From an uncultured Clostridia bacterium (GTDB taxonomy: Bacteria > Bacillota > Clostridia > Saccharofermentanales > Saccharofermentanaceae): DNA of 50,088 nt. The stretch is taken from NCBI GenBank assembly GCA_947303255.1, contig CAMYXL010000012.1:1-50088 (forward strand). Direction: 5' to 3'. The notes under the pieces were generated by a model, which searched no databases, was not told the origin of the DNA, and saw nothing but the letters and a program-made list of their open reading frames with translations. The position numbers and the translations under genes were made by a program. Every line of letters begins with the position of its first letter. The first letter of the stretch is position 1. Positions 40,859-49,693 of the stretch are shown here, in pieces.

Positions 40859-41638
40859 ATGAAAGTTGTTATTCTGGCAGGCGGATTCGGAACAAGGATC
40901 AGTGAAGAGAGTCAGTTTAAACCAAAGCCAATGGTAGAGATCAGTTCAAAACCAATTCTTTGGCATATTATGAAATATTACTCGGCATTCGGTTTTAACG
41001 AATTTATTATCTGCTGCGGTTATAAGCAGTACGTTATCAAGGAGTGGTTCGCAGATTACTATCTTCACAACTCCGATGTAACATTCGACTTTACAGCCGA
41101 GAACAGAATGATCGTTCATAAGAACCATACAGAACCTTGGAAGGTAACTCTTATCGATACAGGCCTTAACACGATGACAGGCGGACGTATCAAGAGAATA
41201 CAGAAGTATGTAGGAAACGAGCCTTTCATGCTCACATACGGCGACGGCGTATGTAACGTAGATCTTAATAAACTCATCGAATTCCACAAGGAAAAGGGTA
41301 AGATCGCTACTATGACAGCTATCAATGTCGGACAGCAGTTCGGTTGTCTTGATATGGCAGAAGACGGTTCCGTTTTGAGATTCCGTGAGAAGAGCGAGAA
41401 TGACGGCGCCATCATCAACGGCGGTTATATGGTCCTCGAACCAGAGATATTCAACTACATCGAAGGCGATTCTACTGTTTTCGAGAAGGCTCCTATAGAG
41501 AACCTTGCTAAAGATGGTCAGCTCAATGCTTATGTTCATGACGGTTTCTGGAAGTGCATGGATACAAAGCGTGATAAGGAACTTCTCGAGTCCCTGATCG
41601 ATTCCGGAAAAGCACCTTGGATGATCTGGGAGGAATAA
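40859..41638 (+). CDS. rfbF: Glucose-1-phosphate cytidylyltransferase
   Basis: A 259-residue sugar nucleotidyltransferase of standard length. The pyrophosphorylase signature is LAGGFGTRISEESQFKPKPM. Segments GYKQYVIKEWFADYYL, NHTEPWKVTLIDTG and GFWKCMDTKRDKELLE are those of RfbF rather than of the dTDP enzyme RmlA. It makes CDP-glucose from glucose-1-phosphate and CTP, the first step to CDP-deoxysugars. It has a TGGAGG site and is the first gene of the operon. The next gene starts one base after its stop. Confidence 0.93.
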   Translation: MKVVILAGGFGTRISEESQFKPKPMVEISSKPILWHIMKYYSAFGFNEFIICCGYKQYVIKEWFADYYLHNSDVTFDFTAENRMIVHKNHTEPWKVTLIDTGLNTMTGGRIKRIQKYVGNEPFMLTYGDGVCNVDLNKLIEFHKEKGKIATMTAINVGQQFGCLDMAEDGSVLRFREKSENDGAIINGGYMVLEPEIFNYIEGDSTVFEKAPIENLAKDGQLNAYVHDGFWKCMDTKRDKELLESLIDSGKAPWMIWEE

Positions 41639-41639
41639 T

Positions 41640-42713
41640 ATGATAGATCTCGAGTTTTACAGAGGCAAGAAAGTATTCCTTACCGGACACACCGGATTTA
41701 AGGGAACATGGATGAGCAGGATCCTCGTTAATGCAGGTGCCATCCTTACAGGTTATTCACTTGAGGCTCCGACAACTCCGGACCTTTTCTCTCTCGCAGA
41801 TGTTGAGGGAAAGATGACATCGGTAATCGGTGACATCAGAGATTTTGATAAGCTCTTTGAAGCTTTCAAGAAGGCTGAGCCTGAGATCGTTATCCACATG
41901 GCAGCACAGCCTATCGTAAGAGATTCCTACAAGGATCCTAAGTACACATACGAGACAAACGTTATCGGAACAGTCAACATCATGGAATGTGTAAGACTTA
42001 CCGATTCCGTTAAGTCTTTCCTGAACGTAACAACAGACAAGGTTTATAAGAACAACGAGTGGGAGTGGGGCTACAGAGAAAACGAGCCTTTGGACGGATA
42101 TGATCCGTACTCGAATTCCAAGTCCTGCAGCGAGCTCGTTACACACAGCTATAAGTCATCATTCTTTGAAAACGGCAAGGTTGCTATCTCCACAGCACGT
42201 GCAGGTAACGTTATCGGAGGCGGAGATTTCGCTAACGACAGAATTATTCCTGACTGTGTCCGTGCTTTCCTCAAAGGTGACGACATTATCGTAAGAAACC
42301 CATATTCAACAAGACCATATCAGCATGTCCTCGAACCTGTAATGGCTTATCTCATGATCTGCGAGAAGCAGTGGAATGACGGTTCCCTCGCATCATGGTA
42401 CAACGTAGGACCTGATGATATCGACTGCGTAACAACAGGAGATATCGTTGATATGTTCGTAAATAACATGGGCGGAGTTAAGCGTGTAGACAAGGCCGAT
42501 AAGGAAGGACCTCACGAGGCGAACTTCCTTAAGCTCGATTGCAGCAAGATCAAGAGAGCAATGGGCTGGAAGGCTACATGGAACGTTAACGAAGCTATCG
42601 CCAGAGTATGTGAGTGGACCAGAGTCTACAAGGAAGGCGATATGACCAAGATCCCTGAGATCATGGATAAGCAGATCAACGCTTTTATCAATAGCGAATA
42701 CATAACAAAATAA
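41640..42713 (+). CDS. rfbG: CDP-glucose 4,6-dehydratase
   Basis: A 357-residue extended SDR. The NAD-binding motif is TGHTGFKGTW, the catalytic YSNSK follows at the usual place (GYDPYSNSKSCSE), and NVTTDKVYKNNEWEWGYREN is typical of RfbG. It converts CDP-glucose to CDP-4-keto-6-deoxyglucose using bound NAD. The start follows the previous stop by one base with an in-gene GGAGGAAT site. Confidence 0.95.
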   Translation: MIDLEFYRGKKVFLTGHTGFKGTWMSRILVNAGAILTGYSLEAPTTPDLFSLADVEGKMTSVIGDIRDFDKLFEAFKKAEPEIVIHMAAQPIVRDSYKDPKYTYETNVIGTVNIMECVRLTDSVKSFLNVTTDKVYKNNEWEWGYRENEPLDGYDPYSNSKSCSELVTHSYKSSFFENGKVAISTARAGNVIGGGDFANDRIIPDCVRAFLKGDDIIVRNPYSTRPYQHVLEPVMAYLMICEKQWNDGSLASWYNVGPDDIDCVTTGDIVDMFVNNMGGVKRVDKADKEGPHEANFLKLDCSKIKRAMGWKATWNVNEAIARVCEWTRVYKEGDMTKIPEIMDKQINAFINSEYITK

Positions 42714-42732
42714 TTATTCAAGGAGCATATTT

Positions 42733-44070
42733 ATGTTTGAAAACATGTCGGAAAAAGAAGCAAGAGAACAGATCTTGGAGATGGTAAAGGACTATTGCGA
42801 TACATATCACAATAAGAAAAAGCCATTCGAGGAAGGAGACAGGATCCCATACGCAAGCAGAGTTTACGGCCACGAAGAGATGGTTAACCTCGTAGACAGT
42901 TCACTTGAGTTCTGGCTTACGGCAGGCAGATACACAGATCAGTTCGAGAAGGCTTTCGCTGAGTACCTCGGCGTAAGATTCTGCTCACTCGTTAACTCAG
43001 GATCTTCAGCTAACCTTAATGCATTCATGGCTCTCACAAGCCCGCTCCTTAAGGAAAGAGCTATCAAGAGAGGCGACGAGGTCATCACTGTTGCTGCAGG
43101 TTTCCCTACAACGGTTGCTCCTGCTATCCAGTTCGGTGCAGTACCTGTATTCGTAGATGTTACTATCCCACAGTACAACATCGATGTAACAAAGCTCGAG
43201 GAAGCACTTTCCCCTAAGACAAAGGCAGTCATGATCGCTCATACACTCGGTAATCCGTTCGATCTTAAGGCTGTTAAGGAATTCTGCGACAAGCATAACC
43301 TCTGGCTCGTAGAAGATAACTGCGATGCTTTGGGTTCCAAGTACACAATCAATGGTGAGGAGAAGTTCACAGGTACTATCGGTGATATCGGAACATCTTC
43401 CTTCTATCCACCACACCACATGACAATGGGTGAAGGTGGTGCCGTTTATACAAACAATCCTATCCTTCATAAGGCAATCAGATCTTTCCGTGACTGGGGT
43501 CGTGACTGCGTATGCCCATCCGGTAAGGACAATGTCTGCGGACACAGATTCGACAGACAGTACGGTGAGCTCCCATTGGGCTATGATCACAAGTACGTAT
43601 ATTCACACTTCGGCTACAACCTCAAGGCTACAGATCTTCAGGCTGCAGTAGGATGTGCTCAGATCATCAAGTTCCCTACATTCGTTGAGAGAAGAAGACA
43701 TAACTTCGACAGACTCAAGGCAGCTCTCTCTGGACTCGAGGATAAGATCATCCTTCCTGAGCCATGCGCTAACTCCAAGCCATCATGGTTCGGTTTCCTT
43801 ATAACATGTAAGGAAGGCGTAGACAGCTTCAAGGTTGTTAACTACGTTGAGAGCCACGGCGTTCAGACAAGAAGACTTTTCGCGGGTAACCTTACAAAGC
43901 ACCCATGCTTTGATGAGATGAGAGCTACAGGCGAAGGCTACAGAGTAGTAGGCGGTCTTGAAAATACTGACAGGATCATGAACGATACATTCTGGGTAGG
44001 TGTTTATCCGGGAATGACAGACGAGATGATCGACTATATGGCTAAGACTATCAGGGAAGCATTGTCATGA
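42733..44070 (+). CDS. rfbH: CDP-4-keto-6-deoxyglucose 3-dehydratase (E1)
   Basis: A 445-residue PMP-dependent iron-sulfur enzyme. The usual PLP lysine is replaced by His228 in SFYPPHHMTMGEGG, the hallmark of E1. The cluster-binding region is RDCVCPSGKDNVCGHRF. It removes the 3-hydroxyl to make, with a reductase partner (E3), CDP-4-keto-3,6-dideoxyglucose. No E3-like flavin or iron-sulfur reductase gene is in the window; it may lie downstream or elsewhere. AAGGAG precedes the start, and the last four bases overlap the gtrA-like gene. Confidence 0.95.
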   Translation: MFENMSEKEAREQILEMVKDYCDTYHNKKKPFEEGDRIPYASRVYGHEEMVNLVDSSLEFWLTAGRYTDQFEKAFAEYLGVRFCSLVNSGSSANLNAFMALTSPLLKERAIKRGDEVITVAAGFPTTVAPAIQFGAVPVFVDVTIPQYNIDVTKLEEALSPKTKAVMIAHTLGNPFDLKAVKEFCDKHNLWLVEDNCDALGSKYTINGEEKFTGTIGDIGTSSFYPPHHMTMGEGGAVYTNNPILHKAIRSFRDWGRDCVCPSGKDNVCGHRFDRQYGELPLGYDHKYVYSHFGYNLKATDLQAAVGCAQIIKFPTFVERRRHNFDRLKAALSGLEDKIILPEPCANSKPSWFGFLITCKEGVDSFKVVNYVESHGVQTRRLFAGNLTKHPCFDEMRATGEGYRVVGGLENTDRIMNDTFWVGVYPGMTDEMIDYMAKTIREALS

Positions 44071-44648
44071 GCGAAGAGAACGAAGAATTGACAACTGCTG
44101 GTCTTCAGTCCGAGGAGAAACCGAAAAAGGGACTTGTCGCGCTCATCGTACAGTTCTTTAAGTTCGGTATAGTAGGACTTATCAATACGGGTGTATCATT
44201 TGCGGTTAATACGCTGTCCCTTATGTTCTTCTATAAGGTTCTCGGTATACCTGAAGACAATAAGATAAGTTACTGGACTTCATCGATCCTCGCTTTTATC
44301 ATCAGTGTCTTGAATGCATATCTTCTCAGTAACAAGTTTGTTTTCAAGAACAAAGACGGCGAAGAGAGAGTTTGGTGGAAGGTCCTTATAAAGACGTATA
44401 TCTCTTATGCGGGAACGGGACTTATCCTTAATAACATCCTCCTTTGGATGTGGAATGATGTTATCCATGTAGGACAGTATTTCGGATGGCTCGCAGATAT
44501 CGTAAACAATATGGGAATAACCATGACGGGAGACAGACTGGTCTCTTACATCGCACAGTTCCTTAACATGGCGATCACGATCCCGCTTAACTTTATAATG
44601 AATAAGTTCTGGGCTTACAGAGGAAAAAAGAAAGAGGTACAGGAATGA
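44067..44648 (+). CDS. GtrA-like membrane protein
   Basis: A 193-residue protein with a charged N-terminus and four membrane segments at about 30-55, 70-92, 103-128 and 155-175. The family pattern is KFGIVGLINTGVSFAVN at the first segment, SNKFVFKNK and a final FIMNKFWAY. GtrA proteins are thought to flip undecaprenyl-phosphate-linked sugars across the membrane. It is translated by overlap with rfbH and overlaps the aldolase start by four bases. In this operon it may move the finished sugar lipid, or one destined for decoration of a glycan. Confidence 0.88.
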   Translation: MSEENEELTTAGLQSEEKPKKGLVALIVQFFKFGIVGLINTGVSFAVNTLSLMFFYKVLGIPEDNKISYWTSSILAFIISVLNAYLLSNKFVFKNKDGEERVWWKVLIKTYISYAGTGLILNNILLWMWNDVIHVGQYFGWLADIVNNMGITMTGDRLVSYIAQFLNMAITIPLNFIMNKFWAYRGKKKEVQE

Positions 44649-46252
44649 ACAACGTAAGTTTGCTTGATTGTACATTACGTGACGGAGGCTATCTGAACGA
44701 CTGGAAGTTCGGAAGAAATACCATCGTCAATATTTTCGAGAGACTTGTTGCTTCCAAGGTAGATTATATCGAGCTTGGATTCATCAATGAGAAAAGAGAA
44801 TATGATCCTGACAGATCCATATTCCCTGATGTTAAGTCCATGACAAAGACATACGGAAATCTTGATGCAGGTGATGCGAAAAAGGTCGGAATGATCGACT
44901 TCGGCACACTTGATATCAGCCGCGTTTGTCCGCAGTCAGAAAGCTGCATCGATGCAATCCGCGTTATCTTCAAAAAGCATGTTCGAAAAGAAGCAATGGC
45001 ATACGTTAAGCAGATAAAAGATCTCGGATATACTGTATTTGCTCAGCTCGTTTCCATCACGAGCTATGAGGACGATGAACTCATGGATCTCATCAGGATG
45101 GCTAACGAGGTAAAGCCTTTTGCAGTATCTATGGTCGATACATATGGTCTTTGCCACAGCGATACGCTTCTTCACTATGCAAATATCCTTAACGATAATC
45201 TTGATCCTGAGATATGCCTCGGATATCACGCACATAACAACTTCCAGCTCGGATATGCTAACTGCATCGAGCTTTTGACATGTCTTAAGACAGAGAGAAA
45301 TCTTCTCGTAGACGGTACGATCTACGGTATGGGTAAGAGTGCAGGTAACTGCCCGCTCGAGCTTCTTGCCATGTATCTTAACGACAGAAGAGGTAAGAAC
45401 TATAACGTTAATCAGATCCTTGAAGCATGCGATTCACAGGTCATTAATTTCCAGAAGGAAACACCTTGGGGATATTCGATGTTCTACTTCATCGCTGCAT
45501 CCAATGACTGTCATCCGAATTACGTAAGTTATCTTATGAATAAGAGAACGCTTTCCGTTATGCAGGTCAATACGATCCTTGCACGTATCCCTTATGAGAA
45601 AAAACTTATGTATGACGAGAAGATAATCGAGAAACTTTATAGCGATTATCAGGAGATCGAAGTTGACGATAAGGATGATCTCGAAAGACTCAAGGAAGAA
45701 CTTCAGGGCAAGAAAGTTCTCGTCTTAGGTCCCGGTACGAGCGTTACAGCAGAGTCTTCTGCAGTTCAGGATTTCATCATCAACAATGATCCTGCTATCA
45801 TCTCGATCAACTTTATTCCGTCTACAATTAAGCCGGATATCTGTTTTATCACTAACAAGAAAAGATTCGTACAGTTGTCTTCCAACATCGCGAAAAATGC
45901 CGATACATTTAAGGTAATGGCAACATCCAATGTTACGAGTTCAACTTATACTTTTGACTATACAGTCAAGTATTCGAGCCTTCTCGATTACAATGCACAG
46001 ATCATCGATAATTCATTCCTGATGCTCCTTAAGATCATTAAGAAGATCGGCATCGAGGAAGTGTTCGTAGCAGGCTTTGACGGATACGCAACAGACGACA
46101 GCCCGAACTACATAAATCCTGATATGGAATATCAGTTCACTTCTGCTGAGGCTGCCGAGCTTAACCAGTATGTAATCGGTGAACTCAGTAAGCTCTCATC
46201 CGGATTTAAGGTCAACTTCCTTACATCCTCTTACTACAATACAAAGGGGTAA
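44645..46252 (+). CDS. DRE-TIM aldolase fused to a DUF115-like domain
   Basis: A 535-residue protein. Residues 1 to about 335 are a DRE-TIM (HMG-CoA-lyase-like) barrel with LLDCTLRDGGYLND (Asp8, Arg12, Asp13), SMVDTYGLCHSD and the metal-binding YHAHNNFQLGYAN. The type is close to 4-hydroxy-2-oxovalerate aldolases and related family members found in glycan loci. Residues about 355-535 have VLVLGPGTSV, then a middle IISINFIPSTIKPDICF and near the end EEVFVAGFDGYATDD, which resembles MptE/DUF115 glycan-related domains. The exact reaction is unknown; formation or cleavage of a pyruvate-derived C-C bond is likely. Confidence 0.85.
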   Translation: MNNVSLLDCTLRDGGYLNDWKFGRNTIVNIFERLVASKVDYIELGFINEKREYDPDRSIFPDVKSMTKTYGNLDAGDAKKVGMIDFGTLDISRVCPQSESCIDAIRVIFKKHVRKEAMAYVKQIKDLGYTVFAQLVSITSYEDDELMDLIRMANEVKPFAVSMVDTYGLCHSDTLLHYANILNDNLDPEICLGYHAHNNFQLGYANCIELLTCLKTERNLLVDGTIYGMGKSAGNCPLELLAMYLNDRRGKNYNVNQILEACDSQVINFQKETPWGYSMFYFIAASNDCHPNYVSYLMNKRTLSVMQVNTILARIPYEKKLMYDEKIIEKLYSDYQEIEVDDKDDLERLKEELQGKKVLVLGPGTSVTAESSAVQDFIINNDPAIISINFIPSTIKPDICFITNKKRFVQLSSNIAKNADTFKVMATSNVTSSTYTFDYTVKYSSLLDYNAQIIDNSFLMLLKIIKKIGIEEVFVAGFDGYATDDSPNYINPDMEYQFTSAEAAELNQYVIGELSKLSSGFKVNFLTSSYYNTKG

Positions 46253-46253
46253 G

Positions 46254-46910
46254 ATGATGAGCAGATACAAGGCAGTTTTATTCGATCTCGACGGCACGAT
46301 AATGGATACTTCAGAAGGTATCCTCATGTCCATCAAAGAAGCAGCCGATATGCTCGGATTACCTGAGCTCGAACCTGAAGTTTTAAGGACATTTATCGGT
46401 CCTCCGATCGAGTGGTCTTTCGAGGACAAATATGGTATTCACGGCGACGACCTTAAGAAAGCCGCAGCTACTTTCAGAGACCGCTACAGCAACCACAACC
46501 TCCTTCATGCGAAGCCTTATGAAGGCATTTTCGATCTTTTTCGAAAACTTCGTGAAAACGGCATAGGAACTGCGATAGCCACATACAAAAAACAGGACTA
46601 CACCATGAAGCTTCTGAAGAACTTCGGTGTGGATCAAATGGTGGATGTCATCTACGGTTCCGACTATGAAGGCAAACTAAAAAAATCGGATATCATCGAA
46701 CTTTGCATAAAAGATCTGGGTGTTACAAAAGACGAAGTCCTTATGGTCGGTGACTCAAAGCACGATGCTATGGGAGCAAAGGCCCTGGGTGTTGATTTCG
46801 CGGGCGTTTCATTCGGATTCGGATTCGAAGTTCAGGACGATATCAACGAATATGATCACGTTATATATGTTGATAAAGCCATGGATCTTTATGACTTTAT
46901 CGTTGAATAA
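46254..46910 (+). CDS. HAD family phosphatase (Gph-like)
   Basis: 218 residues from ATG 46254 (a second ATG follows directly). Motif I is FDLDGTIMDTSEG, the cap has IGPPIEWSFED, motif II is AIATYKKQ (Thr), motif III is Lys in KLKKSDI, and motif IV is VLMVGDSKHDAMGAKALG. This is the phosphoglycolate-phosphatase-like class. In this operon it may remove phosphate from an intermediate made by the aldolase branch. The start has AAAGGGG within the previous gene's end. Confidence 0.88.
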   Translation: MMSRYKAVLFDLDGTIMDTSEGILMSIKEAADMLGLPELEPEVLRTFIGPPIEWSFEDKYGIHGDDLKKAAATFRDRYSNHNLLHAKPYEGIFDLFRKLRENGIGTAIATYKKQDYTMKLLKNFGVDQMVDVIYGSDYEGKLKKSDIIELCIKDLGVTKDEVLMVGDSKHDAMGAKALGVDFAGVSFGFGFEVQDDINEYDHVIYVDKAMDLYDFIVE

Positions 46911-46924
46911 AAGGAGAACAAAAA

Positions 46925-48742
46925 ATGGAGATCAAGATAGCACATTTGATTGCTGATTTTCTTGTCGAGAAAGGAGTTAAGCACGTCTTCACCGTTACAG
47001 GCGGCGGCGCCATGCACCTTAACGATGCACTAGGCCACAAGGAAGGCTTAACATCCATCTACAATCACCACGAGCAGGGTTCATCGATCGCTGCTGAAGG
47101 TTATGCGAGACTTACGGGTAAGATCGCCGTATGCTGCGTAACCTCAGGTCCTGGCGGAACCAATGCGATCACGGGTGTAATGGGAGGCTATCTGGACAGT
47201 ATCCCGATGTTTGTTCTCTCAGGTCAGGTAAAAAGAGAGACAACTTTGTGGTCTACAGATGTTCCTCTCCGTCAGCTCGGCGATCAGGAATTCCCGATCA
47301 TCGATTCAGTTCAAAACATGACAAAGTATGCCGTTATGGTAACTGAGCCTAACGACATCCTCTATCATCTCGAGAAGGCATGGTTCCTCGCTAATAACGG
47401 CCGTAAGGGACCTGTCTGGCTCGATATCCCTCTCGATGTTCAGGCTGCAAAAGTCGAGAAAGAGAATCTCCGCCATTTCGAAGGAAGCGATGAGGAGAAA
47501 GCACTCTGCGCTAAAGAGAATCCTTCATACAGCGAAGAGACCACAAAGGCTATCCTCGATAAACTCTACAATGCTAAGCGCCCTGTAATCCTCGCAGGTA
47601 CAGGTGTTAACGTAGCTGAAGCTAAGGACGAGTTCCTTAAGGCAGCTGCTAAGCTTAAGATCCCTGTAGTAACAGCATGGAACGCTCATGACCTTATGAC
47701 AGATGACAATCCGTACTACTGCGGAAGACCGGGTACTGTCGGAACAAGAGGCGGTAACTTCGTTGTTCAGAATGCAGACGTTCTCTTCGTTATCGGATGC
47801 CGCATGAATATCCGTATGATCAGCTACAACTACAAGGAGTGGGCTAAGGAAGCTTATAAGATCGTAGTCGACATCGACGAGGCTGAGCTTCGTAAGCCTA
47901 CAGTCAACGTTGATATGAAGGTCAACGCTGATCTTACCGACGTACTTAAGTCGATCAACGCTTCTTCTTACGAAGCTAATCCTATCCACGAAGCATGGGT
48001 TAAGTGGGGAAGAGACATCGATGCCAAGTATCCTGCATGTCTCCCTTCTTACGATGACGTTAAGAGCCCTGTTAACCCTTACGTATTCATCGACAAGTTC
48101 AGTAACGCCCTTTCCGAAGGCGACAAGGTCATCTGCGGTAACGGTTCCGCATGCGTTGTTACTTTCCAGGGCTTCCACGTAAAGAACGATCAGAGACTTT
48201 TCACCAACTCCGGCTGCGCAGCCATGGGTTACGGTTTCCCGGCAGCTCTCGGCGCTTGCGTTGCTGAAGAAGGCAAGAGAGTCATCTGCGTTGACGGTGA
48301 CGGTTCATTCCAGATGAACATCCAGGAGCTTCAGACTGTCGTTTATAACAAGCTGAACCTCAAGATCTTCATCATGAACAACAACGGTTATCATTCTATA
48401 AGACAGACACAGACCAACCTCTTCACACCGCCGCTCGTAGGCGTTTGTGACGGCAACGGTCTTAGTTTCCCTGACCTTGAGAAGCTCTCTGCCGCATACG
48501 GCATCAGATATGTCCGTATCTCTGATTCTTCTGAGGTCACCTCGAAAACACTCGAAGCTATAAGCGGAAACGATCCTGTCCTTTGCGAAGTCGTCCTCAA
48601 CGACAAGCAGACATTCTCACCAAAACTTTCATCCAAGGTACTCCCTGACGGCAAGATCGTATCGCCGCCGATCGACGATATGTTCCCGTTCCTCGAGAGA
48701 GAAGAATTTGATGCTATCAAGGAATCCGTTCCTAACAAATAA
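46925..48742 (+). CDS. Thiamine-diphosphate-dependent enzyme (acetolactate synthase-like)
   Basis: A 605-residue protein of the full three-domain type. The catalytic Glu50 is in NHHEQGSSIAAEGYA, the pyrimidine-domain GPGGTNAITGVMGGYLDS follows, the middle Rossmann domain is at about 200-340, and the diphosphate domain has GDGSFQMNIQELQ to IMNNNGYHSI. Its place after rfbFGH fits a YerE-like enzyme that transfers a two-carbon unit from pyruvate to C4 of CDP-4-keto-3,6-dideoxyglucose to make a branched sugar. Other 2-oxo-acid chemistry, perhaps with the aldolase product, is also possible. It has an AAAGGAG site. Confidence 0.9.
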   Translation: MEIKIAHLIADFLVEKGVKHVFTVTGGGAMHLNDALGHKEGLTSIYNHHEQGSSIAAEGYARLTGKIAVCCVTSGPGGTNAITGVMGGYLDSIPMFVLSGQVKRETTLWSTDVPLRQLGDQEFPIIDSVQNMTKYAVMVTEPNDILYHLEKAWFLANNGRKGPVWLDIPLDVQAAKVEKENLRHFEGSDEEKALCAKENPSYSEETTKAILDKLYNAKRPVILAGTGVNVAEAKDEFLKAAAKLKIPVVTAWNAHDLMTDDNPYYCGRPGTVGTRGGNFVVQNADVLFVIGCRMNIRMISYNYKEWAKEAYKIVVDIDEAELRKPTVNVDMKVNADLTDVLKSINASSYEANPIHEAWVKWGRDIDAKYPACLPSYDDVKSPVNPYVFIDKFSNALSEGDKVICGNGSACVVTFQGFHVKNDQRLFTNSGCAAMGYGFPAALGACVAEEGKRVICVDGDGSFQMNIQELQTVVYNKLNLKIFIMNNNGYHSIRQTQTNLFTPPLVGVCDGNGLSFPDLEKLSAAYGIRYVRISDSSEVTSKTLEAISGNDPVLCEVVLNDKQTFSPKLSSKVLPDGKIVSPPIDDMFPFLEREEFDAIKESVPNK

Positions 48743-48751
48743 GGAGACCTC

Positions 48752-49693
48752 ATGAAAAGAGCCGTAATTACAGGTTGCACAGGCATGCTCGGACTTGCCC
48801 TCATAAGAAAACTTCTATCAGAAGGTTATGAGGTCGTCGCAGTGATCCGTCCTGACAGCAAGCGAGCAGACAACATCCCTGACGATGAGAGGATAACAGT
48901 CGTTGAGCTCCCGCTCGAGGACATCGGAATGCTCCCGTCAGTCCTTAAGCCTTTGGGTATCGAGAACGCCTCGCTCTTCTTCCACTTCGCATGGGGAGGA
49001 ACATCAGGCGCAGCAAGAAACGACATGGAGCTTCAGAAAGAAAATATCGCCGCAGCATTAAAGGCTGTTGATGCAGCTAACGAACTGGGCTGCGAAGCAT
49101 TCCTCGGAGCAGGTTCCCAGGCTGAATACGGCCGCGTTCCTGACGGAACAAAGCTCAGCGGCAAGACACCTTGCGATCCTGAGAACGGATACGGCATCGC
49201 TAAGTACGCAGCAGGCAAGATGACCAGAGTCAAGGCTCAAAGCCTCGGCATGAAGCACATCTGGGTAAGGATCTTAAGTACTTACGGCGAATTCGACGGT
49301 GCCCACACGATGGTAATGAGCATGGTAAGTAACTTCATCGACGGCAACCGCGCATCATGCACCAAGGGTGAACAGATGTGGGATTACCTCTACTGCGATG
49401 ATGCTGCCAACGCTTTCTATCTCGCAGCTACAAAGGGTGTCGACGGCAAGGTCTATCCTGTCGGTTCAGGAATTGTAAGATCACTTGCTGATTATATAAG
49501 AGATATAAGAGATGCTATCGATCCTAATCTGGAGATCGGATTCGGTGAGGTAGATTATTACCCCGGTCAGGTCATGTATCTTTGCGCTGATATTGCCGAA
49601 CTTACGGAGGATACAGGATTTAAACCGGAGTATACTTTTAAAGAAGGAATTGAAAGAACGATTAATTGGTATAAAGCGAGGAAGAACTCATGA
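48752..49693 (+). CDS. NAD-dependent epimerase/dehydratase family protein
   Basis: A 313-residue extended SDR. The NAD motif is TGCTGMLGLAL, the active site is GYGIAKYAAG, and the end has FKPEYTFKEGIERTINWYK. In the operon it could be the final reductase of the branched-sugar pathway (YerF-like role) or an epimerase. The sequence does not decide between them. It starts nine bases after the TPP gene with AAGGAG. Confidence 0.88.
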   Translation: MKRAVITGCTGMLGLALIRKLLSEGYEVVAVIRPDSKRADNIPDDERITVVELPLEDIGMLPSVLKPLGIENASLFFHFAWGGTSGAARNDMELQKENIAAALKAVDAANELGCEAFLGAGSQAEYGRVPDGTKLSGKTPCDPENGYGIAKYAAGKMTRVKAQSLGMKHIWVRILSTYGEFDGAHTMVMSMVSNFIDGNRASCTKGEQMWDYLYCDDAANAFYLAATKGVDGKVYPVGSGIVRSLADYIRDIRDAIDPNLEIGFGEVDYYPGQVMYLCADIAELTEDTGFKPEYTFKEGIERTINWYKARKNS

